Positions 8,197 through 17,393 of a stretch of DNA of 64,000 bases are shown piece by piece (the first letter of the stretch is position 1; every line of letters starts with the position of its first letter). A program made the translations under genes and the position numbers. The notes under the pieces were generated by a model, which was not told the DNA's origin, searched no databases, and worked only from the letters and a program-made list of their open reading frames with translations. Source of the stretch: Gimesia chilikensis (GTDB lineage: Bacteria > Planctomycetota > Planctomycetia > Planctomycetales > Planctomycetaceae); NCBI RefSeq assembly GCF_007744075.1, contig NZ_CP036266.1, forward strand, positions 744,001 through 808,000. Reading direction: 5' to 3'.

Positions 8197-9543
8197 ATGA
8201 ACGTGTTCCCGAAGTCGAAAATTCTGTCGCCTTTCAAACTCAGTTTGTGCTGGGTGATTGTCTGCCTGGCTGCCTTTGGTGTGGTGGGGACCGGATCTGC
8301 ATCGGCCCAGGTCAATTTCGAAGAGGCACCGATCAACTATAATCAGGCCACTCCCGCTAATGCGATCTCCCGCTTTCAGAAAAAACTGGATGCAGGTGAA
8401 GCCAAACTGACATTTGATCGGAAAGAGGGCCGTGGCTACCTGCCTGCGGTACTGGATGCGTTGAAGATTCCAGTTTCTTCGCAGGTGCTGGTCTTTTCCA
8501 AGACGAGTCTGCAGGTCAAACGCATCGATCCGTTATCGCCACGTGCGTTGTATTACAATGACGATCTGTACCTCGGCTTCGTGCAGGGGGGCTCCGTGCT
8601 GGAAGTTTCGGCCAGCGATCCAGAACTGGGAACCGTTTTTTACACGCTCTCACAGTTTGAAGCATCACGTCCCCAATTTGTCCGGAAGACGTTTGAATGC
8701 ACGCAGTGCCATGCCGGTTCCATGACACAGGGAGTGCCGGGGCATGTCATGCGGTCGGTTTATCCGGGGCCGGATGGAATGCCTGTGTTCCGTGAGGGAA
8801 CTTATCGTAGCGACCACAGCAGTCCCTTCGAAGAACGCTGGGGGGGCTGGTACGTCTCAGGAACGCATGGAAAAATGCGTCACATGGGAAACCTGATCTT
8901 CCGACAGGGAGACAGTGCACGGAATCTGAATCGAGATCGTGGAGCAAACGCCGACGACCTTGAACGCTGGTTCGACACTGACCCTTATCTGACGCCTTAC
9001 AGTGATATTGTGTCGTTGATGGTTCTGGAACATCAGGCCAAGATGCATAACTTGATCACCCGGGCGCAGTTTGAAGGGCGAATTACCGATCGGGACTCCC
9101 TGGTGATGAACCGCATGCTGGAACGGGAAGCAGCGTTTCAGAGTGACAGCACAAAGCGACGCTACGAGAGCTCCGCAAAACGGCTCGTGGACTACATGCT
9201 GTTTGCAGACGAACTGCAGCTGGAAGATCAGATTCAGGGGATCTCCGGTTTCCAGGCTGAGTTTTCCAAAGCAGGCCCGCGAGACAGCCAGGGTCGTTCG
9301 TTACGCGACTTTGATCTGAAGCGGCGATTGTTCAAGTATCCTTGCAGCTACCTGATCTACAGCGAGTCGTTCGAAAGCCTGCCTGAGCCGGTTCTGGAAG
9401 TGGTATATCGTCAGTTGTGGGAAGTGCTGACTGGTAAGAACCAGAGTAAGGAGTACGCGCATCTCAGTGTCGAGGACCGTCGGGCGATTCTGGAGATCCT
9501 GATCGAAACCCGGAAGGGGCTTCCCAAGTACTGGAAGCTGTAA
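8197..9543 (+). CDS. Exported protein with one c-type haem motif
   Basis: The 448-residue protein has a long N-region and hydrophobic core (residues 14-34) ending at SASA-QV, a signal peptide. It contains a single Cys-Thr-Gln-Cys-His haem c attachment motif at 168-172, with a Met/His-rich stretch after it (MTQGVPGHVMR). Most of the protein (200-448) is helical and Arg/Glu-rich with no domain I recognise. It is probably a periplasmic haem protein, possibly an electron carrier or sensor. It is not a classical small cytochrome c because of its length. It is transcribed alone from the promoter at 8060-8087. Confidence 0.65.
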   Translation: MNVFPKSKILSPFKLSLCWVIVCLAAFGVVGTGSASAQVNFEEAPINYNQATPANAISRFQKKLDAGEAKLTFDRKEGRGYLPAVLDALKIPVSSQVLVFSKTSLQVKRIDPLSPRALYYNDDLYLGFVQGGSVLEVSASDPELGTVFYTLSQFEASRPQFVRKTFECTQCHAGSMTQGVPGHVMRSVYPGPDGMPVFREGTYRSDHSSPFEERWGGWYVSGTHGKMRHMGNLIFRQGDSARNLNRDRGANADDLERWFDTDPYLTPYSDIVSLMVLEHQAKMHNLITRAQFEGRITDRDSLVMNRMLEREAAFQSDSTKRRYESSAKRLVDYMLFADELQLEDQIQGISGFQAEFSKAGPRDSQGRSLRDFDLKRRLFKYPCSYLIYSESFESLPEPVLEVVYRQLWEVLTGKNQSKEYAHLSVEDRRAILEILIETRKGLPKYWKL

Positions 9544-9798
9544 ATCGGTTCTGCGGCTGTCGATGTGAATCGAAGACGTAGCGGTTTTGTCTATGAAATC
9601 AGACATATACCCCTACATCTGCTTTGATATTGGTTGTTTCGGTGAATTCCCCCGCTTAGAATGACGGCAGTGCAAAGACTGATTTACAGGGCTTTCTGTC
9701 TGCTGGATATTCAATTTCTGTAACCAGTGCCTGACCGGTCTTTCCGTTCCGAATCTCAAAACAACCGCCGCGCTTAAAACTACGAGGAGCTTACGGGT

Positions 9799-10599
9799 AT
9801 GTTACCCCGACGCGAAGTATTTCCCCACGTGATCGAAATCAATTATCAGGCCAGACAGCGTTTGGGGTGTTGTGTCTATCTGGTATTTAACGACCAGAAT
9901 GAGTGGTTACTGATCGATATCGGTTACGAAGATACCGTTTCCGAAATCATCGAGATGATCCGGCAGATGGATTTTCCGCTGGCAAACTGCAAATATCTGA
10001 TTGCCACCCACGCTGATGTCGACCACATTCAGGGGTTGAGTAAAGCGAAAGAACTCCTGCCCAATGCCCAGGTCGTCGCGCATCCCAGTGCAGCCAAACC
10101 ACTGGAGGAAGGGGATCGGATCAGCACTTACGCCGAGATCAGCGCCCAGGGTATTTCTATCGATATGCCTGCTTGCAAGGTTGATCGGGAAGTCAATGAA
10201 GGCGATGTGATTGACTTGGGGGGCGACGTCAAACTGGAAGTCTGGCACACCCCCGGACACACCGACGGACAGCTGGCCTTCCGTTTTGGCGATCTGCTGT
10301 TTTCCGGGGATAACATCTACCGGGATGGCTGCGTTGGTCACATTGATGCCCACCACGGTTCGGATATTCCTGATTTCATCGCGTCCCTGGAGCGGATCCG
10401 CGACTGTGACGCGAAATGGCTGCTCCCCAGCCACGGTCCTATTTTCCGCAATAAACGGGAACTGCTGCAATCAACCATTGACCGCTTGAACACATATCTG
10501 CATATGGCGGACTTCGGTACCTGTGCGGTTGACTGGCCCTTACAGGACGAGTGGGACGAAGAGTTGCTCAAAGGCTTTGACCCGGAAACAGCCGAATAA
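9799..10599 (+). CDS. MBL-fold metallohydrolase
   Basis: This 266-residue cytoplasmic protein starts at an ATG preceded by GAGGAG. It has the metallo-beta-lactamase fold landmarks: a THADVDH motif (H71, D73, D75, H76), [19 protein letters not shown] with the next metal-binding His, LLFSGDNIY with the bridging Asp, and LLPSHGP with the last His. The first motif reads HxDxDH instead of the usual HxHxDH. The family includes glyoxalase II-like and thioester hydrolases, and no substrate is suggested. It is flanked by long non-coding stretches and so is probably monocistronic. Confidence 0.75.
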   Translation: MLPRREVFPHVIEINYQARQRLGCCVYLVFNDQNEWLLIDIGYEDTVSEIIEMIRQMDFPLANCKYLIATHADVDHIQGLSKAKELLPNAQVVAHPSAAKPLEEGDRISTYAEISAQGISIDMPACKVDREVNEGDVIDLGGDVKLEVWHTPGHTDGQLAFRFGDLLFSGDNIYRDGCVGHIDAHHGSDIPDFIASLERIRDCDAKWLLPSHGPIFRNKRELLQSTIDRLNTYLHMADFGTCAVDWPLQDEWDEELLKGFDPETAE

Positions 10600-11124
10600 C
10601 GTCTGATTTTCAGTGCTTTTGTATGACCTTGTGTTCACGTGATACGCCCTGCGCGCTATGAATACAGGTGTCTGAAACGCGCTCTCGTGGTTGTATTTTC
10701 CACTTTTTAAGGGAGAAGCAGCTCCCAGAGGGCAAATTCCTGCTGCTATAATCGTCAAAACTGCTATCATGCGCAGGATCTTTACGATAATCACAGATGT
10801 TGCCTGTGCTGCGACAAGTTTAACCAGACGCGGCGACGAAAAATACCGATATGCGTTGACCGGAACAACGCAATTCAAATCGAGCAGCGGAAGCGGGCAT
10901 TTCTATTTTTTATGCATTCGAGATTGATTCATTTAGCGAAACCGTGACAATTCATGAGATCTGGTTTGAGCATTTTCCTGTTTTTCAGTGAAGAAAGCTC
11001 AAGTCGGGCTCAGTTGTTGAGAAATTTTGGATCAAACCGTTTTCAATATGAATCTCGCAGTTCCCTGATTTTCGAACGCGAATTCATGTTATTGATAAAG
11101 CCTACTCGGCTAATGGATTAAGTA
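10600..11124. other. 525-base intergenic region, no gene seen
   Basis: Short open frames on both strands (for example 10691-10927 plus, 10540-10878 minus) lack ribosome-binding sites and have no recognisable sequence. I see no strong terminator for the MBL gene and no clear promoter for the MMPL gene, although one of each is expected here. Confidence 0.5.
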
Positions 11125-14031
11125 ATGGCTTCGTTTTTTGAAAAACGCGATCCATGGGGACACAGTCTATCTTTGTGGGTTGTGGTTCTGATGATCTTCG
11201 TCACTCCGGTGCTGTTTGGAGTGTTGCGGGAGATCCGCCAGGAGAACAACGTTGAGAACTGGCTCCCCCCTGATGATCCACAGTCAAAAGTTCTGCAGTG
11301 GCATCGTGACAGCTTCGGTATTGAAGATCGCGTGCTGGTCTCCTGGGATGGCAGTTCGCTGACGGACTTGCGCGCTGACCGACTGAAGCAGTCCTTGCTG
11401 GGGCAGAAAGATGCTAAAGGCGTTCGTCGGGGTGGTTCACCTTACATTCTGGACGTCGCAACTCCCCAGGATGCGATTCAGAAGATGGTGGATTACCACA
11501 TCGACCCTGATGAAGCAGAGCGTCGCCTGAAGGGGGTTCTGATCGGGACGGGGATGCTTAAGGTACGTTTGAGCCCCGCTGGTAAAAAACGACGAGAACA
11601 GACGATTCAGGAACTGATAGCAACCACCAAGCGCGAGCTGGGCATCGATCTGACTGTCAAACCCGCTTTCACTCCCTGGGTGGAAATGGTTGATGAGACG
11701 GAAGAAGGCACCGTTACTGATGCACCAGTGGAAGAGCCGGACGAAGATCAGGTCGACTTCAAGGCGCTGGTCGAGGCGATCCCCGAACACGATTTTCAGT
11801 TAATCTGGCCGCGGATGCAGGCTCATTCAAAACAGGCCGACCAGATCAAAGAAATCGCCCTGTCTTTAAGGCGTCCCGAGATCCTGGTTGGGGCTTCGAC
11901 TGCTGCGGACCAGGAAGCGAAAAGCGATCAGCTGGGTGAAGAACCCAAGCTCATTGAAGACTGTTTTTTCGCCATTGGTACTCCCATCGCAGTCGCGATT
12001 TCACTCTCCGATACAGGCGATGCCGACCATGCCTCGGCAGTTGCAGCCATTAAAACAGCTGCCGTTGATGCAGGTATTCCGGCAGAAAACCTCCACATGG
12101 GGGGACGCCCGGTTGCGGGGGCTGCTCTGAACCGGATGGTAAAAGAGTCCTCCTGGAACACGGCGTATCCTCTGTGGCAGTTCCATAAACGCTCGGTGAC
12201 GCTGTTCTCCGGACTGATCGGAATTGCCCTGGCATTCCTGATGCTGCGGAGTGTGCGCCTGGCCTGCCTGGTGCTGCTGGTCTCCTATTACACGACGTTT
12301 GTCGCGGTTTCCATCATTCCCATGACGGGCGGCACGATGAATATGGTGTTGGTCGTTATGCCGACACTATTGACCGTACTAACGCTGTCCGGGTCGATTC
12401 ACGTTGCGAATTACTGGAAGCACGCAGCCCATGTAGATATGAAAACCGCTGTCGTCAAAGCGGTGGAGATGGCACGGGCTCCCTGTATGATGGCAAGTCT
12501 GACAACAGCCATTGGTCTGGCTTCACTGCTGACCAGCCCGTTATCACCAGTTCGCGATTTTGGGCTCTATGCTTCGATCGGCTGTGTGGTTTCCCTGCTG
12601 ATGGTGCTTTACGGTCTGCCTTCGTTACTCCAGTTATGGCCGGCTAAGCCGCCGAAAGCTTCGGAGATCGATACCCGACACTGGCAGGCGTTCGGGCGGG
12701 GACTGTCACGGCACCAGTGGCTGGTTTCGTTCTCCTGCCTGGCGATTTTTGTTGCCGCCTGTTACGGGTTCAAATGGTTCCGGACCGAGACCAAAGTGAT
12801 CCGGTATTTTCCCGACTCTTCCCGCGTGATTCAGGACTACCTGTTCCTGGAAGAGAACCTGTCGGGGATTACCCCCGTCGATACCGTGATCTGTTTCGAT
12901 GAAAAAGCACAGGAAGATCTGAACTTTGAAGAACGTGTCGAACTGGTGCGAAACATCGAGCGGAAAATCGCCGAACATCCTGAGATCAGCGGTACGATCT
13001 CGCTGGCTGATTTTCGTCCCGTCTCTGAACCACTGCCCAAAGATGCGAGTACCTTCCAGAAACTGCGTCACGCCAAACGGGTGAACGAGACCGAACGCCG
13101 CGTTCGCGAGAGCCTGAAAAAGGAAAAATCAGGCGAAGTAAACCTGGAAGGGGATACCGTAAAATCATTTCTGAATATTGCCGACCACACTGCGGATCTG
13201 GAGCAGGAAACCGCGAACGGCGCACGAATGGTCGACATTCAGAAGGGTGACGAAATGTGGCGGATCACCGCACAGGTCGCCATTATGACCGATCTCAACT
13301 ACGCGGATCTAACGAATGAATTGAACCAGGTAACGCAGTCTGTCTTACGTGATCATGCCGGGACGACGCATCTGGTGACCGGAACGATTCCCCTGTTTCT
13401 GCGAACCCAGCAGGCTGTATTGGAGAGCTTGATCAAAAGCTTTGGGCTGGCCTTTGCTGTCATCGCTGTGGTAATGATGGTGCTGCTGCGGAGTCCGACA
13501 GCAGGTCTGATTACGATGTTGCCGAACCTGATGCCCATTGGTGTGATCTTCGGGCTGTTGTCCTGGATGCACGTGGCCGTCGATATTGGAACGATGATTA
13601 CCGCATCCGTCGCACTGGGGATCGCTGTGGACGGCACTCTGCATCTGCTGACCTGGTTCAAAATCGGAATCGAAGAAGGCAAATCCAAGAGTGAAGCGGT
13701 GGCTGCAGCGCTGGGGCATTGTGGCCCTGCGATGTGGCAGACCAGTGCCGTGGTGGCGATCAGTCTGGCAATGCTCTATCCGGCAGAATTACTGCTGGTA
13801 AGTCGCTTCGGCATTCTCATGTGTGCGTTGATTACTGCAGCACTGCTGGCCGACATCATCTTTCTGCCCGCACTGCTGGCTGGCCCCTTGGGAACGCTGA
13901 TTGTGAACTCGCAGAAACGAGAGCAGAAAGCGACTGAGAAACATCCGCTGTTGCAGGAAGGGAAAGAGTCAAAGCCCCATCTGTCACATGTGGTCAAGCG
14001 GGCTCAGTCTGAGCAGTCTTTTGAGACGTAA
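11125..14031 (+). CDS. MMPL/RND-family transporter
   Basis: The 968-residue protein has the RND/MMPL architecture: one N-terminal membrane helix (about 15-35), a large periplasmic loop (about 36-350), five clustered helices (about 355-510), a second helix and periplasmic loop, and a final cluster of five helices (about 770-920). The helix after the first loop ends in a VVMPTLLTVLTLSGSIH segment, and the second cluster has an ALGIAVDGTLHLLTWF segment. These are typical of the proton-relay region in MMPL proteins that export lipids or hopanoid-like compounds. The C-terminal 50 residues are charged and cytoplasmic. No membrane-fusion partner is adjacent. Confidence 0.85.
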   Translation: MASFFEKRDPWGHSLSLWVVVLMIFVTPVLFGVLREIRQENNVENWLPPDDPQSKVLQWHRDSFGIEDRVLVSWDGSSLTDLRADRLKQSLLGQKDAKGVRRGGSPYILDVATPQDAIQKMVDYHIDPDEAERRLKGVLIGTGMLKVRLSPAGKKRREQTIQELIATTKRELGIDLTVKPAFTPWVEMVDETEEGTVTDAPVEEPDEDQVDFKALVEAIPEHDFQLIWPRMQAHSKQADQIKEIALSLRRPEILVGASTAADQEAKSDQLGEEPKLIEDCFFAIGTPIAVAISLSDTGDADHASAVAAIKTAAVDAGIPAENLHMGGRPVAGAALNRMVKESSWNTAYPLWQFHKRSVTLFSGLIGIALAFLMLRSVRLACLVLLVSYYTTFVAVSIIPMTGGTMNMVLVVMPTLLTVLTLSGSIHVANYWKHAAHVDMKTAVVKAVEMARAPCMMASLTTAIGLASLLTSPLSPVRDFGLYASIGCVVSLLMVLYGLPSLLQLWPAKPPKASEIDTRHWQAFGRGLSRHQWLVSFSCLAIFVAACYGFKWFRTETKVIRYFPDSSRVIQDYLFLEENLSGITPVDTVICFDEKAQEDLNFEERVELVRNIERKIAEHPEISGTISLADFRPVSEPLPKDASTFQKLRHAKRVNETERRVRESLKKEKSGEVNLEGDTVKSFLNIADHTADLEQETANGARMVDIQKGDEMWRITAQVAIMTDLNYADLTNELNQVTQSVLRDHAGTTHLVTGTIPLFLRTQQAVLESLIKSFGLAFAVIAVVMMVLLRSPTAGLITMLPNLMPIGVIFGLLSWMHVAVDIGTMITASVALGIAVDGTLHLLTWFKIGIEEGKSKSEAVAAALGHCGPAMWQTSAVVAISLAMLYPAELLLVSRFGILMCALITAALLADIIFLPALLAGPLGTLIVNSQKREQKATEKHPLLQEGKESKPHLSHVVKRAQSEQSFET

Positions 14032-14103
14032 GTCGCTATCTAAATTGACCTTGTGTTGAGATTGCCGCGTCGTCAAGTCTAGGTTTTACCAGGCTCTTCA
14101 GGG

Positions 14104-14135
14104 AGCAGGGATCACGCCGATGGTTCCTGCTTTTT
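14104..14135 (+). terminator. Intrinsic terminator of the MMPL gene
   Basis: AGCAGGGA (14104-14111) pairs with TTCCTGCT (14124-14131) across a 12-base loop, including one G-U pair, and runs into TTTTT. It overlaps the end of the convergent rsmD gene. Confidence 0.55.
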
Positions 14136-14699
14136 CAGGAAGTAGATATCCATGCTCGACTTCTGCAGCAGGTCGTATTGCTCCCATTCCGGAGGTGCCT
14201 CGAACTCAGCGTCGCGGGGCGTGCGGAGTAGCAGGCGACAGTCGGGGCTGGAAACGTTGTCACGGGCCAGTCGCTGCATTGATTCATATAGCCGGGAGCC
14301 GGGCTTGAGATCATCGATCATTTTGTAAGGGGGATCGAAGAAGATCAGGTCGAAGGGGACGAAGTCTGGCACATTTTTGGGACGGAACGACGAGAGCAGG
14401 GCGTTGGTCTTCCAGCAGAGGGAATCTGCTTCAACGCCGACGTGCGCCACATTCTGTTTCAGCAACTCGTGAGCCTTCCGGTCCTGTTCGATGAACACGG
14501 CGCTGGTCGCGCCGCGACTGAGTGCTTCCAGTCCCAGCGATCCGGTTCCAGCGTAAATGTCCGCCACTCGCTTGTCTTTGACTGAATCTCCGAGCCATTC
14601 GAAAAGGACTTCCTTGACGAAGTCGGTAATGGGACGGGTGGTCTGACCGGGGTTAGCCTGTAATTTACGTCGACGATATTTGCCAGCAATAATACGCAC
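14112..14699 (-). CDS. rsmD: 16S rRNA (guanine(966)-N(2))-methyltransferase RsmD
   Basis: The 195-residue protein opens with MRIIAGKYRRRKL, the hallmark RsmD start, and has TRPITDFVKE at 21-30. The SAM-binding loop is YAGTGSLGLEA (49-59) and the catalytic Asp-Pro-Pro-Tyr motif is at 122-125. RsmD methylates N2 of G966 in 16S rRNA during 30S assembly. Translation appears to start at a GTG (14699). Length is normal for the family. The FHA gene lies upstream on the same strand across 104 bases. Confidence 0.93.
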   Translation of the reverse strand: MRIIAGKYRRRKLQANPGQTTRPITDFVKEVLFEWLGDSVKDKRVADIYAGTGSLGLEALSRGATSAVFIEQDRKAHELLKQNVAHVGVEADSLCWKTNALLSSFRPKNVPDFVPFDLIFFDPPYKMIDDLKPGSRLYESMQRLARDNVSSPDCRLLLRTPRDAEFEAPPEWEQYDLLQKSSMDIYFLKKQEPSA

Positions 14700-14803
14700 G
14701 GTAATGACATTTCAATAAATCGAGCGTGAATCTCGGGATTCACACGAAACACAACAAAATACGATGTCGCGATTGTATAACGGAGACGCGGCAAAGAGAA
14801 GGA

Positions 14804-15367
14804 TCACTGCTTTTCCTGCTTCTGCCGGGCCACTTTTGCCCAGTGCTGCCGAATGATTTCGGCCGCTTCTTCGGCAATTGAGTGAAACTCCTTCTTTGAT
14901 TTCGGAACAGGTGCTTCCGGCTGAGGTAACTGTGATGCAGAGATAATGGTGGTATCGCCAATCGATTCGCCCGGTTCCCCTTCCGGCGTTTCTTCAGAAA
15001 GCCAGGTGGAAATGTCATCATCGGACAGGGGAGCCGCCTGGTCGGGGTTGAGATTTGCAGGCTTCGGGATGGCTTTCCGGACGCCGGCCAACTCAAGCAG
15101 CATTGGTCCGACGCGCAATTGATCTCCCGGTTGCAGCGGGGTCTCTGTCTGAATTACCCGGTCGTTGACATAGGTGCCATTACGACTCTTCAGATCAACG
15201 ACGTAGAGTGTGCCCTCCCGTATCGAAAACTGACAATGCTTTCGGCTGACATCTGGATCGGGGATGCGAATTTCACATTCGGGGTCGCGTCCAAGTGTGA
15301 CCTCTCTTGGAGGGAGTTTGAGCGTTTTTCCCTGGTATTTACCTGTTTTTATAATGAATTTGGGCAT
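14804..15367 (-). CDS. FHA-domain protein
   Basis: The 187-residue protein consists of an N-terminal forkhead-associated domain (about 1-95) with the conserved phosphothreonine-binding residues: Gly-Arg at 26-27, Ser41-x-x-His44 and Asn-Gly-Thr at 63-65. An acidic, Pro-rich linker (95-150) and a charged C-terminal helix follow. FHA domains read threonine phosphorylation by Ser/Thr kinases, which Planctomycetes have in number. There is no signal peptide or membrane segment. It lies between a response regulator and rsmD on the same strand. Partner proteins are unknown. Confidence 0.9.
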   Translation of the reverse strand: MPKFIIKTGKYQGKTLKLPPREVTLGRDPECEIRIPDPDVSRKHCQFSIREGTLYVVDLKSRNGTYVNDRVIQTETPLQPGDQLRVGPMLLELAGVRKAIPKPANLNPDQAAPLSDDDISTWLSEETPEGEPGESIGDTTIISASQLPQPEAPVPKSKKEFHSIAEEAAEIIRQHWAKVARQKQEKQ

Positions 15368-15550
15368 GTCTGGCGGGCCTTACATCAGGAAGATGTGATT
15401 CGTGCTGTGAACAATGATGGTCAATTTCAACAGACTTAAAAGTGGCAGGCTGGTTTGAATAACTTCGTATCGTACTGGTTCGTACGGCACAGAAATGAAG
15501 GGACTGGATCAGGTCATGTTTTCCTCGCTGCTTTGTTTTTCAGAAGTGGA

Positions 15551-16114
15551 TCAATCATGTAGTGGGACAATTAATGCGTCGTTACAGGCGGGGCAGGTCA
15601 TCGTGCGGCCCCGGTGTTTACTGCGGACTTTCAGTTTCTTGCCGCAGCCGCAGGAAAACTGTATGCGTTCTTCCTGCTGTTCTCGATGATCGGTGAGGTG
15701 TCCTTCTTCCCAGGCATCGTCTGCGATCTCCCGGATCAGTTCCAGGAGTTCGTCGGGATCAAAGGGTTTGAGCAGGTACCCGTTCGCACCCACGCGTGCA
15801 GCCAGTTCACGGGACTCTGGTAAATCGATGGCTGTCAGAATCAGAATCGGGACGTCGCCTTCCCGTTGCTTCATATGCTCGCAGATTTCAAACCCGCTCT
15901 CCTGGGGCATGATCAGATCCAGGATGACAAAATCAGGTTTGTGCATTGAGAAAGATGAATGAGCCTGGCCGCCATCTTTAGCCAGGGTGACATGATAGTG
16001 ATGTTCTTCCAACAGAGTTTTGATGAAGAACGCCGTATCCGGATCGTCTTCAACGACCAGGATATGATTGACAATCGAAGAGGTCATGTCCAAGCGCGGT
16101 TCGTGTGTTGCCAT
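15551..16114 (-). CDS. Response regulator receiver with C-terminal zinc-ribbon-like module
   Basis: This 187-residue protein starts at an ATG preceded by AAGGAG. Residues 15-135 form a CheY-like receiver with acidic pocket E22-D23-D24, phospho-acceptor D66 (FVILDLIMP), T94 and K116 (LLKPFDP). After a charged linker, residues 153-180 hold Cys-Gly-Cys (155, 157) and Cys-Pro-Ala-Cys (174-177). This four-cysteine module looks like a small zinc ribbon. There is no helix-turn-helix or enzymatic output domain. No histidine kinase lies next to it, so it is an orphan. The cysteine module may bind protein or nucleic acid. Confidence 0.85.
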   Translation of the reverse strand: MATHEPRLDMTSSIVNHILVVEDDPDTAFFIKTLLEEHHYHVTLAKDGGQAHSSFSMHKPDFVILDLIMPQESGFEICEHMKQREGDVPILILTAIDLPESRELAARVGANGYLLKPFDPDELLELIREIADDAWEEGHLTDHREQQEERIQFSCGCGKKLKVRSKHRGRTMTCPACNDALIVPLHD

Positions 16115-16538
16115 AGTAGTGGAGACTCCTTAATTCAGTGTCCCCGATTCCGTCGGGCCTGCTTTGTGAATGGAACTATACGGCGGTAATTTTTTCGCGA
16201 TAACGATCCTGTTAAAAAGTGGTGTGTGAATTCACTCTCATTCGTCAATAGTAGTGTGGGTTGAATCTGGATCTTCTGGTGAGAAATACCAAGAATTTAT
16301 TATCTCACAGCGTCTGAAAAATGACACAGGAAAAGTTTTTTTTTCGGCGTAAATAACAAAAACTCCTGAAAAACAGGGGCAAACACATTGACTTTTGGAT
16401 TTACAAATACTTTACTTACGCTTGGTTCTAGGGGAAAACAACGTTTTTTGCCTGACCACAACACGGATATGACAACACACTATGACGAGGTGGTAGTCCA
16501 CTTCTTTCATTTTCATTTACCAGTATCAGGAGTTCACA
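16115..16538. other. 424-base intergenic region upstream of HU gene
   Basis: The region separates the divergent response-regulator and HU genes. It is AT-rich with A/T tracts (16330-16350) and carries the candidate HU promoter listed separately. I see no open frame with a ribosome-binding site and no RNA gene. Confidence 0.5.
16388..16416 (+). promoter_or_regulatory. Candidate promoter of HU-like gene
   Basis: TTGACT (16388-16393) and TTTACT (16411-16416) are separated by 17 bases. The -35 matches 5 of 6 and the -10 matches 4 of 6 consensus positions. It would give a leader of about 115 bases before the HU start at 16539. Confidence 0.35.
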
Positions 16539-16865
16539 ATGGCAGCAAAGGCTACGAAAGATAAGCCACTTACCAAAACAGAGATCCTCAATGCACTAGC
16601 TGAAGGTTCTGGACTCACTAAGAAAGAAGTTACCGCTGTTCTTGATGAATTAAGCACACTGATTGCCAAGAACCTTGGCAAGCGTGGTCCTGGTGTCTTC
16701 AACGTACCTGGTCTGCTGAAGATTCAGGTTCAGCGTAAGCCGGCTACCAAAGCCACCACCCGTCCCAATCCATTCAAGCCTGGCGAAATGATGCAGGTTG
16801 CTGCAAAGCCTGCTCGCAACGTCGTCAAGGTTCGACCTCTCAAAGCACTCAAAGAGATGGTCTAG
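16539..16865 (+). CDS. HU-family DNA-binding protein
   Basis: The 108-residue basic protein starts at an ATG with CAGGAG 7 bases upstream. Residues 11-50 form the HU/IHF helical dimerisation part (LTKTEILNALAEGSGLTKKE). The segment VFNVPGLLKIQVQRKPATKA (54-73) corresponds to the start of the beta-arm, and RPNPFKPGEMMQVAAKPARN (75-94) matches the DNA-binding arm and its end. It carries an N-terminal Lys-rich extension compared with E. coli HU (90 residues), typical of planctomycete copies. It would bend and compact DNA in the nucleoid. Codon choice is regular, as in a highly expressed gene. Confidence 0.9.
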   Translation: MAAKATKDKPLTKTEILNALAEGSGLTKKEVTAVLDELSTLIAKNLGKRGPGVFNVPGLLKIQVQRKPATKATTRPNPFKPGEMMQVAAKPARNVVKVRPLKALKEMV

Positions 16866-16903
16866 TCTCCTGCGTTTGATTGCAGGATGAACGAATTCAT
16901 TCC

Positions 16904-16933
16904 GATGCAGCTTCTCTTCGTAGAAGCTGCATC
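16904..16933 (+). terminator. Hairpin after HU gene
   Basis: GATGCAGCTTCT (16904-16915) pairs perfectly with AGAAGCTGCATC (16922-16933) across a 6-base loop. The following bases, AAATTTG, make only a poor U-tract. It may terminate or stabilise the HU message. Confidence 0.5.
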
Positions 16934-17245
16934 AAATTTGAATTCGGGTAGTAGTTTCCTCTACTCGCTTTGAACGGAACCGCCGGTCGTTGCTCTGGAA
17001 TACCTCATCAGGTTTTCTCGAGAAAAAGCCCGATTCAGGTCAAAAACTCAAAAAAAGCAAAATTTCTTCGAAATTAAAGCGTTTTTTGTAAAGTCTTTCC
17101 GATTACCGTCGGAAGGGGAAACTCTTGCTGTAAGTGTATTTTATAGTACATGTTGCGCCTGCAGTGTAACGCCTCATTTTCTCTACTGCCTCTTCTGAAG
17201 GGCTCACATTGGACGGCCTGTGCGCTCATCCCGCGCGCCAGCCTC

Positions 17246-17274
17246 TTGACGGTATAAATGTGGGCATGTAAAAT
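17246..17274 (+). promoter_or_regulatory. Promoter of csrA
   Basis: TTGACG (17246-17251) and TAAAAT (17269-17274) are separated by exactly 17 bases, each matching 5 of 6 consensus positions. The expected start near 17281 gives a leader of about 113 bases before csrA. Confidence 0.6.
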
Positions 17275-17360
17275 CTCAACGTTAATTGATCTCAGTGCGA
17301 CTACTGATGGATCGTTGTAGTGTCCCTTTAATTCGCGGCACACTACGTCAGGATTTACGT

Positions 17361-17378
17361 AGGATGATCAGTCATCCT
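17361..17378 (+). promoter_or_regulatory. Inverted repeat with GGA motif in csrA leader
   Basis: AGGATGA (17361-17367) and TCATCCT (17372-17378) can pair across TCAG just upstream of the likely ribosome-binding site GAGAGAAG. The left arm sits in TACGTAGGATGA, close to the CsrA-bound RNA consensus with its GGA core. This suggests autoregulation by CsrA or local structural control of translation. Confidence 0.35.
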
Positions 17379-17393
17379 GAGAGAGAAGATGGC

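Larger units (their letters stand above)
16866..17393. other. 528-base intergenic region between HU and csrA
   Basis: It contains a hairpin after HU, a well-formed promoter for csrA and an inverted repeat in the csrA leader, each listed separately. A minus-strand open frame at 17074-17343 overlaps the promoter and has no supporting features. Confidence 0.5.

Noticed and set aside
10691-10927. A possible 78-residue gene in the gap before the MMPL gene
   Set aside because: It has no ribosome-binding site, signal peptide or recognisable composition.
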